DNA of 64,000 nucleotides from Glandiceps talaboti (GCF_964340395.1 NC_135552.1:27149681-27213680); one strand, 5' to 3'. Counted from the stretch's first letter, positions 10,558 to 62,449 are shown. Translations and numbers: made by a program. The notes: generated from the letters alone by a model not told the origin.

Positions 10558-11451
10558 TGATGGTTTTTTCGTCATCAATCCTTGTTTTCTATGCCATCAC
10601 TCCTTGTGTTGTGTGTCATCAGTCCATGTGTTGCTTGTCAGCAGTCCTTGTGTTGTGTGTCAGCAGTCCTTGTGTTGTGTGTTATCAGTCCATGTTTTGC
10701 TTGTCAGCAGTCCTTGTGTTGTGTGTCATCAGTTCTTGTGTTTTTTTCATCCATCCCTGTTTTGTGTGTCATCCTTTTGTTGTCATTATTCCTTGTTTTC
10801 TTAGTGTCACCAGTTCTTGTCTTATATAAGGAGTCTTTGTTTTGTCATCATGTCCTTGTGTTGTCTGTCATCAGTCCTTGTTTTGTCTGTCATCAGTCCT
10901 TGTGTTGTCTGTAATCAGTCCTTGTGTTGTCTGTCATCACTCCTTATGTTGTCTGTCATCTCTCCTTGTGTTGTCTGTCATCTCTCCTTGTGTTGTCTGT
11001 CATCTCTCCTTGTGTTGTCTGTCATCACTCCTTGTGTTGTCTGTCATCTCTCCTTGTGTTGTCTGTCATCTCTCCTTGTGTTGTCTTTCATCAGTCCTTG
11101 TGTTGTCTGTCATCACTCCTTGTGTTGTCTGTCATCTCTCCTTGTGTTGTCTGTCATCTCTCCTTGTGTTGTCTGTCATCAGTCCTTGTGTTGTCTGTCA
11201 TCAGTCCTTGTGTTGTCTGTCATCTCTCCCTGTGTTGTCTGTCATCTCTCCTTGTGTTGTCTGTCATCTCTCCATGTGTTGTCTGTCATCTCTCCATGTG
11301 TTGTCTGTCATCTCTCCTTGTGTTGTCTGTCATCTCTCCTTGTGTTTTCTATCATCTCTCCTCGTGTTGTCTGTCATCACTCCTTGTGTTGTCTTTCATC
11401 AGTCCATTTGAGTCCTTGCAGCAAAGGTTTAACACAATGGTGAGACTATAA
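10558..11451 (+). repeat. 24-bp minisatellite, about 34 copies, within a vestigial second copy of the gene B last exon
   Basis: Begins with gatggttttttcgtcatcaa, like the exon start gatggtgtcttgtttgtgct. It continues as copies of tgtgttgtctgtcatctctc plus cttg and ends with cttgcagcaaaggtttaaca, like the exon end cttgcaggaaaggttcaacg. Because 24 is a multiple of three and the unit lacks stop codons, all three + frames are open (up to 208 codons). That is a repeat effect, not a gene. Confidence 0.9.
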
Positions 11452-11557
11452 GTCTTCATTTAAATGGTGTGCAGTCAGAAATATGTACAGAATCTTTATA
11501 TTATTTTCAAGTGTGGTATTCATTGTAGTCTCTTTAGATGTAAAAGTAAAATAATAC

Positions 11558-11563
11558 AATAAA
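11558..11563 (+). other. Possible polyadenylation signal of gene B
   Basis: AATAAA, the first one I find after the gene B stop codon. If used, the 24-bp array would be part of the 3' untranslated region. Confidence 0.35.
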
Positions 11564-11624
11564 ATTTGTAAAGTGTTTTTTTTTAAACAACACAGATGGT
11601 AAATTTTTTTTAAAATACCCTAAG

Positions 11625-11965
11625 TTAAAGTGGTCATATAGATGAGGATTGGGTATTTATTTTTGAATTTTGATTTATAAAATTTTTGTATTATTGCTAC
11701 TTGAAAAATCAGTGTGAAGCAACATTGACCAAGTCTGTGTTTGTAACTCAATACATTGCAAAAAACTTTTTAAAAAATGGGTAAAATGTCTGTTATTGTA
11801 TGTACAATAATAAACATTTTACACATTTATTAATCTTTTATCATTTATTGAGTTACAAACACAGACTTCGGTCTATGTTGTTTCACATTGATTTTTCAAG
11901 TAGGTATGATAAAATTGTTTTAGAAATTAAAATTCAAAAATAAATACCCAATCTGGCCACTTTAA
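11625..11965. mobile_element. Fold-back MITE with long inverted repeats, TTAAAGTGG termini
   Basis: Left end ttaaagtggtcatatagatg. The right end is the inverse of ttaaagtggccagattgggt. Both arms contain gattgggtatttatttttga, and further in tacttgaaaaatcagtgtga pairs with the inverse near 11885-11905. The loop is about 11760-11840. The TTAA at each tip could be part of the end or a piggyBac-type target duplication. No ORF. Confidence 0.75.
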
Positions 11966-12580
11966 TAACTATAATTGGTAATTAATGAATATGACAAGCG
12001 TTTTATATCACATTGTAACAGTCCAACTATACCATTTTTTTAAAAACATCAAAATTAACGCTATTACTAAGCAACATATAAACTGACAGTTGATTTCTGT
12101 TTGATTATTTAATCCTACACTTCCATTATCATATATTTCATGATATATTTGTCTTGTAAATCCTTACACCATACACTAGCTCAAATCAACATTTTTCCAT
12201 GACGTTTTAATATGTGTGAACTTTTTGTTGTCTTTTAAAATATTCTCTCTCTGTGTTTTTGTTGCAACTTAAAAGTGTATCTTTGAATCCCATCTGTAAC
12301 TGGCTGCCTTATGGTGCTTATGATTTGTAAAAATAAATCAATGTATAAATAAATACTAGTAGTTTGTAAAGTCTGACATGCCTATTTATACTACTGGTCT
12401 ACTATACTCTACTGTTAATCCGAATTGCTTTTTTACTTTCCCTGTTTGTAACAAGTTCCATATTGAAACTCCACTTGTAAATGCTTGTATGTATATACTT
12501 ATGCTTGCATGTAGATGCTTGCCTGTCACTGGTGGGATGAACTGATTGCTTTGTTGAATGAAAAATATATATATACATAC
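11966..12580. other. Intergenic, convergent interval between genes B and ADCY
   Basis: AT-rich with no recognised gene. AATAAA-like strings near 12333-12352 could serve as additional + strand polyadenylation signals. Confidence 0.4.
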
Positions 12581-12582
12581 TG

Positions 12583-12583
<1 letters not shown>

Positions 12584-12614
<31 letters not shown>

Positions 12615-12960
12615 CATACATACATACATACATACATACATACATACAATACATGCACACACACACACACACACACATCTACCTACCTACATACACATAC
12701 ATACCAGTACATACATACATACATACATACATACATACATACACACACACATACATACATACACACATACATACATGTACATACACACATATATACATAC
12801 ATACATGTACATACATACATACATACATACATACATACATACATACATACATACATACATACATGCACACATACATACATACATACATACATACACACAT
12901 ACATACATACATACATACATACATACATACATACATGCATACACACACACACACACACAT
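12584..12960. repeat. (CATA)n/(CA)n compound microsatellite
   Basis: About 375 bases of catac with embedded acac runs and a few tgta interruptions. ORFs on both strands (Y-I-H-T or C-V-C-M repeats) are artefacts. Confidence 0.95.
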
Positions 12961-13729
12961 GAAGCATTGATGTTCTTTTTATGATTCTTCTTTTTATTTC
13001 AGTGAAGATATTATTTTACATCAAATAAAATGTAAAGCTTTGTACACTATATAATGAGTTCTAGATGAAATGTTCACTTCACAGAAATCACAGAATAAAT
13101 AAATACATACCAAGATATACAGAGCAAGTTAAAACTTCTTGTTCTCGTAATTCTTTGTCCTAAAATTAAAATCAATCCTTATTTTATTATGCAGCTATAA
13201 ATGATACATCCCTTTCTGTATCCTTATCAAACTACTTCTCTCTTAATAAAATATATGTTTCCTGTTCCAAATTATCACAATCCAATCTATGATTCTGTTA
13301 TGTATGACTTTTAATATGAAGATAGCTATGATATGCATAGCATAAGATTGTCTATGGAATGACAAATTGATCATCATAAACTTGTAATATAAATAAACAC
13401 AAATGTTATACATGTGTTTCAATTATGCCCCTATATCAAACAGAATACTTGCAAGTTTTTGTAAATCTTGGAATCTTAGAACTGCTGTGTCTGACAGTTG
13501 CAATTTTAGGAGTCTGTTTTCTCATTGGTATCTAATAAATATTGTTAGATGAGTTTTTAGAAATATGTCGTGAAGGACTGTCCTTAACTTTTCGGAGTGA
13601 ATATTTTCCACTACTTACTGCTGGCAAGTGTATTATTAGAGCACAATATTTTCCACTACTTACTGCTGGTAAGTGTATTGCCAGAGCACATAATTTTACT
13701 CCCTAGTTGAGTCATAAAAATAACAATCA
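12961..13729. other. Intergenic, no gene seen
   Basis: AT-rich. One 45-base direct duplication is visible at about 13603-13688 (attttccactacttactgct, then a variant copy). Nothing else. Confidence 0.4.
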
Positions 13730-13868
13730 TTAATTTCTTGGTTGACAACACGACTTCCACTCCACATGCCTTACTATAGGTGCATGTGAGAATAAGTTGA
13801 CCTTGTCCTATTTTGACCCTCTAGCATGAAGTAAAAATATGCTATTGCAGGTATTGAGAATTAGAAAA
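13730..13868. mobile_element. MITE family X, copy 2 (reverse orientation)
   Basis: Read in reverse, the stretch gives cctgcaatagca, atgctagagggtcaaaatag and tgcacctatag followed by ttgtcaaccaagaaa, in the same order as 44085-44580. About 140 bases, shorter than the 44-kb copy because the 68-bp terminal unit occurs only once. Confidence 0.5.
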
Positions 13869-15340
13869 CTGTCTGTGGCCTAGTGTATGTAGACACACAC
13901 ATCAATAGGAGACTGCCTAGTCATTAATTAACATATTTACAAAATGAGGAAATTACATTAAAACTAGTCATTCGTATTTGACTCTAAATGCAGTATACAG
14001 CAAAGTTTGTCTCAGAGTATGACAAAAATATGCAATCATCAGTTTCATGATGAGGTCTTATTTTCATTTATGAAATAAACAATCTCTATTATAATTATAA
14101 ACATCACAAAATCTGATTGCCTGACATCAACATTTGAAAACTGACATATCATTATGTATAATAAATAATTACATGATTACACACCATTTTCTATTGTCAA
14201 AAAAGCAAATTTCATCAACGCCATCGTCATCATCGTTACCATGGTATTCAAGATTGACAGCTCACAAATACGTTTTGGCTTTATACTGCTCATAAAGTAC
14301 AATGGTTGAAAGAGTACTGCACAGCGGTAATGTCCTCTTAATGAAAATACTTCTGACTTTACATACAACTTAGAATTAAATTTTAAAACAAAATATTCCC
14401 CTTGAAATTGTGTAGGCTTGGTATTTGGCAGCTATGAGGGATCTCCTGTTCATAAGTTGTGCGACAGGCAGGCATAATGGTGTATCAGCTGATTATCAAT
14501 TTGCTAAAATATTTTTATTTATATATTGGCACTGTCTGAATGTTTACCAATGGTTATCTTTGGCAGACATGTTAAAGGGGCACAAGCTGAGTTTATATGT
14601 ATTTGGTTGTAGTTTCTGCTGCATATTTCAAAGATACACACAGTATTTTACTCTGAAACATACTTACCATCACTCACAATTGACTGAAGTCAAACCTGGT
14701 ATTAAGATATAACTTATAAATGATCCGATGATGTCAATTTGTATTATAAAGAGATGTTCAGAAAATCTCTACTATACAATCAACTCAGCATGTGCCATTT
14801 TAATGTTCAATGGTTGTTCATGAATTCAACACTTGTGTTTGGCTGAATTGTTTCGTTTTTTTGTTTGTTGACAAAGATGATGCATTGTCATGTGATCTGT
14901 ATGTGCTATAAAGTTCAGACCACCATACTGAATTTGGCTGTACGAGTGTCAACGTTCACTTTCAGGAAAAAAGTCAACTGTAAATGTTTGCTTGGAAACA
15001 CTGCCTCAGGTCACTGGCTAGGTTTCATAATATATCCAAGATGGATGTGTTTGTAAAACAGACAAGAGCTACACTTTAGATGTGACATACTTACAAAGTT
15101 TGAAAATCATTCAGTGTTCAAAACTTTTACTACGAAATTCTGAAATGAGATCAAATCAGAATATCATGCAATAATGTTTCACTTTGTAAATACCGACATT
15201 GACATGGTATGCCCTTCTTATACTCCCTTAACATTTTTGCTGATTAAAACTGCAATTCTGACTGATATTCTCAACACTCAAGAGTTTGACAGTTGCATAT
15301 CTAAGTTGTCTTTTAAAGTTGTGGGATGACTCCTTAAATA
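13869..15340. other. Intergenic, no gene seen
   Basis: AT-rich. ORFs of 63 to 95 codons at 14177-14368, 14425-14712 and 14865-15056 have no recognisable domain and no splice-consistent neighbours, so I do not call them. Confidence 0.4.
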
Positions 15341-15344
15341 ATCA

Positions 15345-15668
15345 CCTGATGTCCACATGGTGTCAATTGATGATCACATGATGTCCACATGGTGTCAATT
15401 GATGATCATATGATGTCCACATGGTGTCAATTGATGATCACATGATGTCCACATGGTGTCAATTGATGATCACATGATGTCCACATGGTGTCAATTGATG
15501 ATCATATGATGTCCACATGGTGTCAATTGATGATCATATGTCCATATGCTGTCAATTGATGATCACATGATGTCCACATGGTATCAATTGATGATCACAT
15601 GATGTCCACATGGTGTCAATTGATGATCACATGATGTCCACATGCATGATATCAATTGATGATCACAT
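15345..15668. repeat. 32-bp minisatellite, about 10 copies
   Basis: Unit gatgatcacatgatgtccac then atggtgtcaatt. It contains nested dyads (tgatca, caattg). Intergenic. Confidence 0.95.
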
Positions 15669-15897
15669 TGATTTAAGAAATATCCTTAATATCTCAATTG
15701 TTTCATTGGTCATATAAAAAAATTGTCACAGACTATTCAATATGACAAAAAAAATTTGTAAATACACTCAAAGTTTTCTTTTGCATTATGTTTGCCAAAA
15801 ATGAACAGTTTAACAACCATATTTGCTTGTATTCACTCTTAGTACTAGATTCAGTATTTGTAAAACAATGTGTAATGGTGCTGTAAACCATCTTTAA

Positions 15898-16305
15898 CGG
15901 AAAAGTTCGGTCAGACTTATTTGTGTCCTTCTAATAATAGCACTCTTGTACTACTAATATCAATCTTATGAGTTTGGGTGACAAAAAAGCACCTCAGCAA
16001 CTTTAATAGCCAACTTTGCAATCTTGTAAAGACTCCTTATTGCACTTGATATATGTGACACTTTGTATTGTCCAGATATGTCAAGTGAAAATGATGTCAT
16101 CACATGTCATGAGGTTTTTCCATAAACTCTTGCAGGAAATCCCCAAAATGCCCAAACTAAGTGCATATGGACTTTCTTTACAAGATTTCTACATTGAATA
16201 AATTACTTAGGTGCTATTTTATCACCATAAATTATATTCATGTTGACAGCAGTAATCAATATGTGTACTAAAGGCAGAAATAAGATTGACTGGACTTTTG
16301 TGTCA
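15898..16305. mobile_element. MITE family Y, copy 1, long imperfect terminal inverted repeats
   Basis: The left end ggaaaagttcggtcagactt is the inverse of the right end, which reads aataagattgactggacttt. The inner half matches 21690-21930 (ataaact.ttgcaggaaa, ttatcacc.aaattata, cagtaatcaata). No ORF of note. Confidence 0.6.
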
Positions 16306-18005
16306 TGTTGCATTTCATTCTTGGCAAAATACTGATGCCGGATCACTTGGGTAAAAAACTATTCTGTGACTGCTAAATTTTGTACTTTATGTCGCAATTC
16401 TGTTTTTCTCTTCATTGGTATTCCCACAAACAACATTACAACATAAAATTTCTTCCATACTTTGTGGTGTATCACAACCCAGAAGTGTAACTCTCCCACA
16501 AGACGTATACACCCATTCTTTCTGTATCCCTCCCACTAGAAGTGTACGCCCATTCTTTCCATAACCCTCCCACTAGAAGTAACACCCACTCTTTCCGTAT
16601 CCCTTCCACTACATGTGTACAATCCATTATTTTCATACAACATTAAATGCTAAATATAATTTTCATTTGTATTACAAGTCTTTCTATAAATAACTTTATG
16701 AACTATGCAATGCTTCACAAAGATTTACAATGGCACATATATATATACAAACATCTTTCAAAATATTTACACATCTGTGATAAAATCAAGGTGACGCGTA
16801 TATACGGCATCCTTGGTATTCTGAATACTCTGAAATATGAACTGAGTATCCTATACGATATGAACAGAATTCCATTTGTAATACTAAAAGCAGTAAAATT
16901 ACAGAATACCATGTCAGAACAATACAGTTAATGGCAGAATTAACCAATGATAAGCATGTCTGGATGGTAAAATTCTAATAAATATGTGATATACTAATTG
17001 CAGCAAAGAAATGCTTAAAAAGGTCACATAATGAGGTCAGAAGTCAAAGGTTACAAACTACTGGAAATCTCCTGAGTTGTATTCATTCTGACACTAATTT
17101 TCAGAAAAAAGAATAAATAAATAATTACTAAATTTTGCAAAAAGAGGAAGATATATTCCTGTCTGGGAATGGAAGTTTAAATTACGATTATAAAGTTTAG
17201 GGTTGGGTTACTGTCAACAAATAAGAAGTCCACCACTTTTCAAATATTGTCACAGAAAACTGTTCTTTTAGTGTTTTGTTTTCATTTTGAACAAAAGTTA
17301 TTTTTTTGAACATGTTGAAGCTGAAAACTAATCTAATGGTAAACTCTTTCCAAAAATAAAATTTATTGATTTCTCATCTTGATAAAGATGACAAACACAG
17401 TAACCTTTCAACTTCATATGACCTTTCACGTATTATCATTATGCTTTTTTTTCTGTTGACAAAATCACTTGTCTATTTCCTTGTAAAATATTCACAAGAT
17501 CTATAAAGAATAGTAAACTGCACCTAAAATGCTGCTTAAAACATCATAGATGGTTGATTACTAGAATAATGTGAAAACTCTTGGGGCAAATATTATCAAC
17601 TGAAGATTTCAATAGAAGATATTCAGAGATCTATCCAATCCTAAAAGGTAGGAAATATTATTCCCAAAATAGTCTAACTACATAGATGTAAATGATTATA
17701 TGTCTTCCCCATATGCAGTGACTAAAATCTACATTCAAAAGACATTCTGAGATGACTTGAGAAGTCTCAAAAATGTTGGACATGTCATATATTGGGACAC
17801 AGACGTCATTAGATAAAAGTTGTATACTGCCACTGTTGATTGCACTTCATGTCAGAAAATACTTACAGTAGTAAATGGTGTTGGCTTGTACATAAAAATA
17901 CACCTAGGTTTGGTAGGTATTTACCCAAGGTATAAAAAGGTTTGGAAAAATAGAGTAGGAAAAAGAAGTAAAAATATGCGTCTTAAACAACACTGTACAA
18001 TCCAG
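16306..18005. other. Region downstream of ADCY stop codon, possible 3' untranslated region
   Basis: No gene recognised. Three imperfect copies of a ccactagaagtgtacaccca phrase occur at about 16478-16640. On the minus strand AATAAA occurs at 17362-17367, about 640 bases after the ADCY stop, and may be its polyadenylation signal. Confidence 0.35.
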
Positions 18006-56251
<38,246 letters not shown>

Positions 56252-57292
56252 CTGAAAATAACAAGAATAAAAACAATATTTTGGTTAGATTGGTTGTGAT
56301 TGTAAACAGGTAGTCTTTGCTAAAATGTGATGATTGAGGTTTTCAACAAAGAACTTTGAAATTTTCATTTATTTATGGAATATAGTAAAGAACTTTTTAT
56401 TGTATTCCTGGTTTGAAAACCCTTTTAGGATACACTGTAATATAGTAGGATATACAACTTGAACTTGAATACAAGTAGGAACATTTTAATGTAACAAATG
56501 CATCATTTGCCAGCAATATACTGATCTCCCAATGTTTTAAACATGGTTTCCTCATCAAAATTATACTAAAGGTATGGAAATCGTCTATGTACATAGCTAC
56601 ATTTTACCATTAGACTCGCCAATATCTAGGGTTTTACTAGCTCTCCCTTCCCATGTTACTGGGGTTCTTAAATTGGCAAAAGCACTGTGGAAACATCTCA
56701 TTTTCGCAAGCAATAGCATACTGATACTGCTTTAATGAAAAGAGGCGTGTCTCAAAGAAACCTGTGGTTTTTGCAATGATGACACATATCATCTATAACC
56801 ATCTGGACAGGGTCTCTTTAAGTTTAAAGTAAATGTATGATTGATCAATTATGGCTGTGACCATAAACTCTTCCATGAACTGAGTACCCAAAGACCCAAA
56901 GGAATGAGAAGAAATCATTAACAGAATGTAAGTACATTGAAGGTACATGCTCAAGTGAGTGCCATCTGGTCAAATTCCCATAGCAAATGAGTGTTTTATA
57001 AACTAAGGTTTAAAAGTCACAATCTAACTGGGTCATCACAGTTTCAAAGGCTCCTTTAGGTATTGACAATGTTTTTTTTCTGTCATGCCCCAATTCAGGA
57101 GAACCTCTATCATATTTCAAGGTGATGCAGGGCTTGGTAACATCACCACAGGATTTTAACAGATATTCCACACCTAATCTCTAACAACAGATTAAAGGGT
57201 TAAATAGAAGTGTTACAAGGACAATATTGACAGAACCCCACAGCCTCACAGTGGATGGTAGGGCACACAGAAATTATTTTCACGAGTGATTC

Positions 57293-57352
57293 GGTTTATT
57301 CTGCCGCCGTATTTTCATGAGGAATAGCGAGTGAAAATACAGCAGAATAAAT
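57293..57352. repeat. Short inverted repeat, possible solo MITE
   Basis: Arms tttattctgccgccgtattt tca and tgaaaatacagcagaataaa around a 14-base loop. Unusual CpG content (ccgccg) for the region. Confidence 0.5.
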
Positions 57353-59189
57353 CTTCATTAAACTGTTACAGTATACAAGTAATATAAATGTCAATGCCTT
57401 CCTTCTATAATACTACAATTGTCTTCTGGCATTGTTAGAACTGTTGATTACATAGTAGGGATTCCGTGACATGTTTTTATATACATATCATAAATTATAT
57501 CATCACATCATCTAGAAGTTATATCTTCATACCAGGTTTGAATTCAGTCAATTACAAATGATGGTTAAGTATGCTTCAGTAGGTAGGTAGAATACTGCAA
57601 GTACCTTTTGAATGAGCATCAAACAATATGCCCCAAAACGTATCATCTCAGTTTGTGCCTTTTTAAACAGAAACCAGCAGATATTTGTAAAGCTCTAACC
57701 ATTTTGCCAATTAAATGTTTTCCCTCTCAAATGCCAGCAACTATTCTCCTTTTACTCATCAATACTTTGACATTTAACTGATTCATCATTTAGTTTTAAA
57801 TTTTGGAGGTAGTTATTATTATGTCATTAGCGTCAAAGAATTTCTGTATATTTCTACTTATGATATTGAATTTCAAAGATAATTTCACTGTTCTCTGATG
57901 TTATAGAAGTCAATACTACTGCAGGGAAAGCGTAGGCTTGGATAGAAAAACAGGGCTAAGACATTATCACAAATTGATAGATGAAAATACCAAATAAAAT
58001 AAAACTCAAAGTATACTAGCAGCTTCACTGCAAAGGCTATCAGATACTTAAACTCATTTTGATTCTTAAGTTGTTTATCAGGACACCACAGAGTTTCACC
58101 ATCAAGAATGTATCTCTTAGCAACATCTCCATCATCTCTGTTGCTAAGCAACAGCCTATGGATGGTTCATTACTCAGCAAATGTATCATGCTTCACTAAT
58201 AGTCAGAATCAAAGAACAAAAATCCATCTTTTGACACTGTCTGGCTGAAGTAAAGATAAATTGTTGGTTGTTTTTTTTTATTACAAATCATCAACATTTA
58301 CATTCTGAGTCTTTTAATTTCAGTAAGCAACTATAATCTATAACAATATGGTGACCTTTTCAGAAAGCTCTTTCGTGGCATCCAAAAAGTGCTTGAGAAA
58401 AGATATACACAAGATATGCTTATTCCTCTTTCTACTCAAGGCTCCTTTTTCTTTATCAGTTACCGCTGGAAACCATGCAATATCAAATTATGACTCTTTC
58501 AAGAACTACTTTACTGTAAATCTCAACCAGACAATAAACAAAGTCACATTTTTTATGCAAGCTAGGTTTGCATTTTGTTAATTTTTTCAATTTTTATTCT
58601 TGTTTTTCTTATTCAATAGCTACCTACCAGCCTACCAAAATAGTACATAATTTACATATTTAGACAACCTACGCATAAATAAATAAGAGGTCAAAGGTCA
58701 GAGGTTGATAAACTATTAGTAAAGATCGAGGTACAAAGACAAGAAGCGGCATTCGTCCTAATATCCTATCTGTCCAATGAGTCACAAAAACTCACTTTCA
58801 CCACCTTGATTATAAACACAACTTCTTTAAAAATAACACAACTGAAATTATTCAATATATCAGCCATGAACAGATACATGTACACTGGAGTAGAGAATTC
58901 TGGGTATGCAAACAGTGGAGGTGCTTCATTATGTAATTACTCCTTTCATCTTCAAGTACCTTTTTTAGTGCTTATATCAATTGTTTCTATCTAACACTCA
59001 TGTCTTAGTATCTTATTATCTTTATTTCAATAATACAGGTTTACAGATAGGAACAACAGACAAACTGATATATACAGGCACCTCACCTTTGTTCCCGTTT
59101 AACATACACTGCATAATTTTGACATTATTGTGGAGATGATACATATTTCTTTGCTGACTTTGTTCATGTATATTAAACATTTTCATATT

Positions 59190-59222
59190 ATTCTATTCTA
59201 TTCTATTCTATTCTATTCTATT
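59190..59222. repeat. (TATTC)n microsatellite
   Basis: Six copies of ttcta. Confidence 0.9.
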
Positions 59223-59801
59223 ATAGACTTTTCATAGCAAGTCTGTTGAAGCAAAATTTCTGAAAAACTAGAGATTGAATGGAGGTAATGAAATCTCAAT
59301 GTAATATAACAATAATATGTATAACAATCCTAAACTTGTCAAGTATTTCTATAACATCTGTTGTAAAAAATAATTCACAAATACATTAATAAAAGTTGTT
59401 TTGATTATTTTGGTTAGAAGTTTAATGCGATCAACATATGCAGTCACTTAGATTGACACTGCATGTATTTGACATAAATATGACAAAGGTACAACAGTTT
59501 TAGGACTCCCTCTATTGTCTTGCATTCATGGACAAATAGTCTTTTAAAAGTACACAATGTATGAAACTACAAAGTATTCACAAATACAGAGGAACAGCTT
59601 TATTACCATGGCAATGATTATATTATGCCATTTAGTAATATTTATAGTAAAAATCTGCCAGTACACATGAGACTATGTCAACAGTTAAACAAAACATGCC
59701 CTTATTTGGTCATTATCACACATATATACAATGTAAGTTTTGCTGCAAAAGGGCAATAAAATGACTTGGATGGTGTATATTATGAAGCATAGAAGGTATG
59801 A

Positions 59802-60075
59802 CCTTGTCCCCAAGTGAATTGATTCAAAACTAATCCAAACTGCATCAATTTAGTTAAATTGGTTTGAAACTGGATTTTGTTCTCACAAGAAAACTAAGAA
59901 ATGGGTTTGAACCAATTCACTGTAAATTTGCTTTTGTGTCAATTCTGAACCAATTTACTTTGAATACTTCAAACCCCTGAGGTGGTCTTGAACTAAATCT
60001 GTTCAAACTGGTACGAGACAGGAGAACCGATTTTGATTTAGTTTTGAAGTGATTCAACATTCCAGTGGGACAAGG
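59802..60075. mobile_element. MITE with CCTTGTCCC termini (about 274 bp)
   Basis: Left end ccttgtccccaagtgaattg attcaaaacta. The right end is the inverse, ttagttttgaagtgattcaa ... gggacaagg. Internal words (gtttgaac, ccaattta) recur inverted. No ORF. Confidence 0.75.
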
Positions 60076-62449
60076 CTTATAGCTTGTATAAATAACATGA
60101 CATCATTCTTCAATACAATTTTCCAAAACATGTATTATAATAACACCGAAAGATACCCAGGAGGAATCTTATTTTCATAAAATGTTTCTTTTATAACAGT
60201 CACCAAGCTGTTATTTATTGGAAGATGTTCTTCATGATAGACAATGTGCATTCATTGTATGCAACAATGTACATACATGTATTCTGGAATACTCATCTTT
60301 AATACTAAGATTACACATACAAAAATGTAGGCATATGATGTATATCATGGAGAAAAGTGTTGCAGTAGTCACTGTGATAACTTTTATGAGTAGCAGTCAT
60401 TTAAAACAGGAACTGTACATCATAACTTTCAAAAATTTTCCATTCACTGCCTCCAAAAAGGTTTATGAAATTGTTTCAGAAATGCAATAACCTATCATAC
60501 TTTGGTATTTTCAGAATAACGCTGGAACTACATGAGTGCAATATTCAAACTCCCTAAGATTTTGATTTTCCTCTTACTCAAGAAAAGAATGACTGTATTT
60601 CAATTTGTAGTGCTAGACGACTCTAGAAACCAGGGATCTTTTGATATTTCAGTACGTGAGTGGTGAGACACAGCGTGTTGTTACATGTATGCATGAATTC
60701 ACAAAGCTTTTCAGTTTCTTTAAGAAAGAGAAAGATTTGACAGAAACGTTCTATTGATATTTCAATTTATCATCTCTTGGTATTTTCAGAATAATTCCTA
60801 ACTACAAAGAGAACTATATGCCACATATCAGCACTGCCTTAAATATCACTTCAATGTAGAACTGTGCCTAGGGGACTAGTTTCCCAGAATTGTGGAGACT
60901 AATTTCTCAGAATCGAAAGTCCTTAAAATCTAAACTTTACATTATGAAAACATGCCCCTGGTCTTTTTGAAATATTAAGAGAAATCATCTTGGTTGAAGG
61001 GATTGTTGAAGGGATTCATCATCTTGTTTTCAAGGAAATCAACAACCTTAAATTTTCAAATAAAGTAAACATAATAGTACTTGGTAGCCATATATAGTTT
61101 AGTTTCAGGATACATTTTCATGTATCTTTTGTACAGTCATACAAACATGTGTGCATCCGAATGCATTTCAGTGTTTTTGCCACGACAGAGAAAGCACGGT
61201 GCAAACACCGTCCTTGCCATTTAGGCCACCATGTTGGCAGGTTTCTACTGTGCTTCAAAAGTGTTATACCATCTTTGAGTTTTAATAATCTTTGAATGAC
61301 AAAATCATAGCAATACTTTCACATGAAGAGAAATACTGATCCCCAATGTACGTGTGTGTATGTGTTAAAATAAACATGTCAGAGTTTGTTCCAGTGTTGA
61401 AGACATGTATATTATATGCTGATCAGTATGCAAACTAATATGCAAATTACCATGTTATTCATATGTATATTAATATGCAAATTAGCCAGCTTCCTTGCAA
61501 TCTATCCTGGTGAGAACACTGCAATACAATGTATGTAATGTATCTATCAGATGTATCCAGTCATCAATACAAAATGCTATTGAACATAATTTTATAGTAT
61601 CTTCTGATAGGGGGTTTACTTCATCAGTGAACAATTACACTGGAAAATTTCAAACAATTTTTTATCATTTTCTTTTAATGGCACACATGAGGGTCTATTA
61701 AAGAAGCTCAGTGTCCTACCTACATACAAAATAAACTACATGTATGTTTACATGGCTAGTAAATTTCATCGACTACTTTCTACAACCCAACACCAATTAC
61801 TTGCAATGAGGTATACAGTTGTAATTGTCTCTACTCTCCCAGGTCTTTGAAACACAGATATTCAATTTAATTTATCACTTCACTTTCTAATTATCTACAA
61901 TTTGGTCGTCTTTGTGCCATATTGTCATAGCAATTAAGCGTTCCCATGAGTTACAAGCATTTCACTATCACTTCAGTTCCAGCAATTATCATGTCCACAC
62001 ACACGTTGCTGCATGTGCTGCCATCCAATAAACCAACTCCTTCACCTATTTTACACATAATACTTGATGAGACACATTAAACACATAGTGCTGACTTCAA
62101 AATATGGGCTTGTGCAAAGCCCTAAAAAAGAACTAACTTATTGGTAAACATATATGTATGCTACTATATTTTCTTATTATAAATACAGGCAACAGGTGTT
62201 TAATACCTTTTAGATTGTTTGCTACGTAGTCATAACGAAAAGTTTGTGAAAAACTTCATCTTTTACTGAGAATCTGTTACTTTATAGGTTTTTCAAGTAT
62301 GCACAGAATCACTGCATATATATCAAACATAAACACATCTGGTACATCTAAAACAGCTGACATAAATAATACACTTTTAATAGATCATCCGAACATGATT
62401 TTATAATAAGATCACGCAGGAATATTTCACAACCAATGTACTGAATTAA
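60076..62449. other. Presumed intron or upstream flank of ADCY, no gene seen
   Basis: AT-rich. At 61429-61485 several tatgcaaat/tatgcaaatta words (POU octamer-like) cluster. ORFs at 60218-60490 and 61495-61701 have no recognisable domain. Confidence 0.4.

Larger units (their letters stand above)
56252..59801 (-). other. ADCY intron upstream of exon 2 (left part)
   Basis: AT-rich. I searched the minus strand for the first membrane block and N-terminus and found no candidate with splice sites. A short inverted repeat (tttattctgc..gtattttca, 57293-57352) and a TATTC microsatellite (59190-59222) are the only structured parts. Confidence 0.5.

Noticed and set aside
10582-11451. Cys-rich ORFs of 175-208 codons in three frames
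   Set aside because: All three frames of a 24-bp repeat are open, which is a property of the unit, not evidence of coding.
12402-12984. Y-I-H-T and C-V-C-M repeat ORFs
   Set aside because: CATA/CA microsatellite read in different frames.
57885-58151. 88-codon minus-strand ORF with a hydrophobic stretch as candidate cyclase helices
   Set aside because: Only one short hydrophobic segment, no family motif, and no donor that would join in phase with exon 2.
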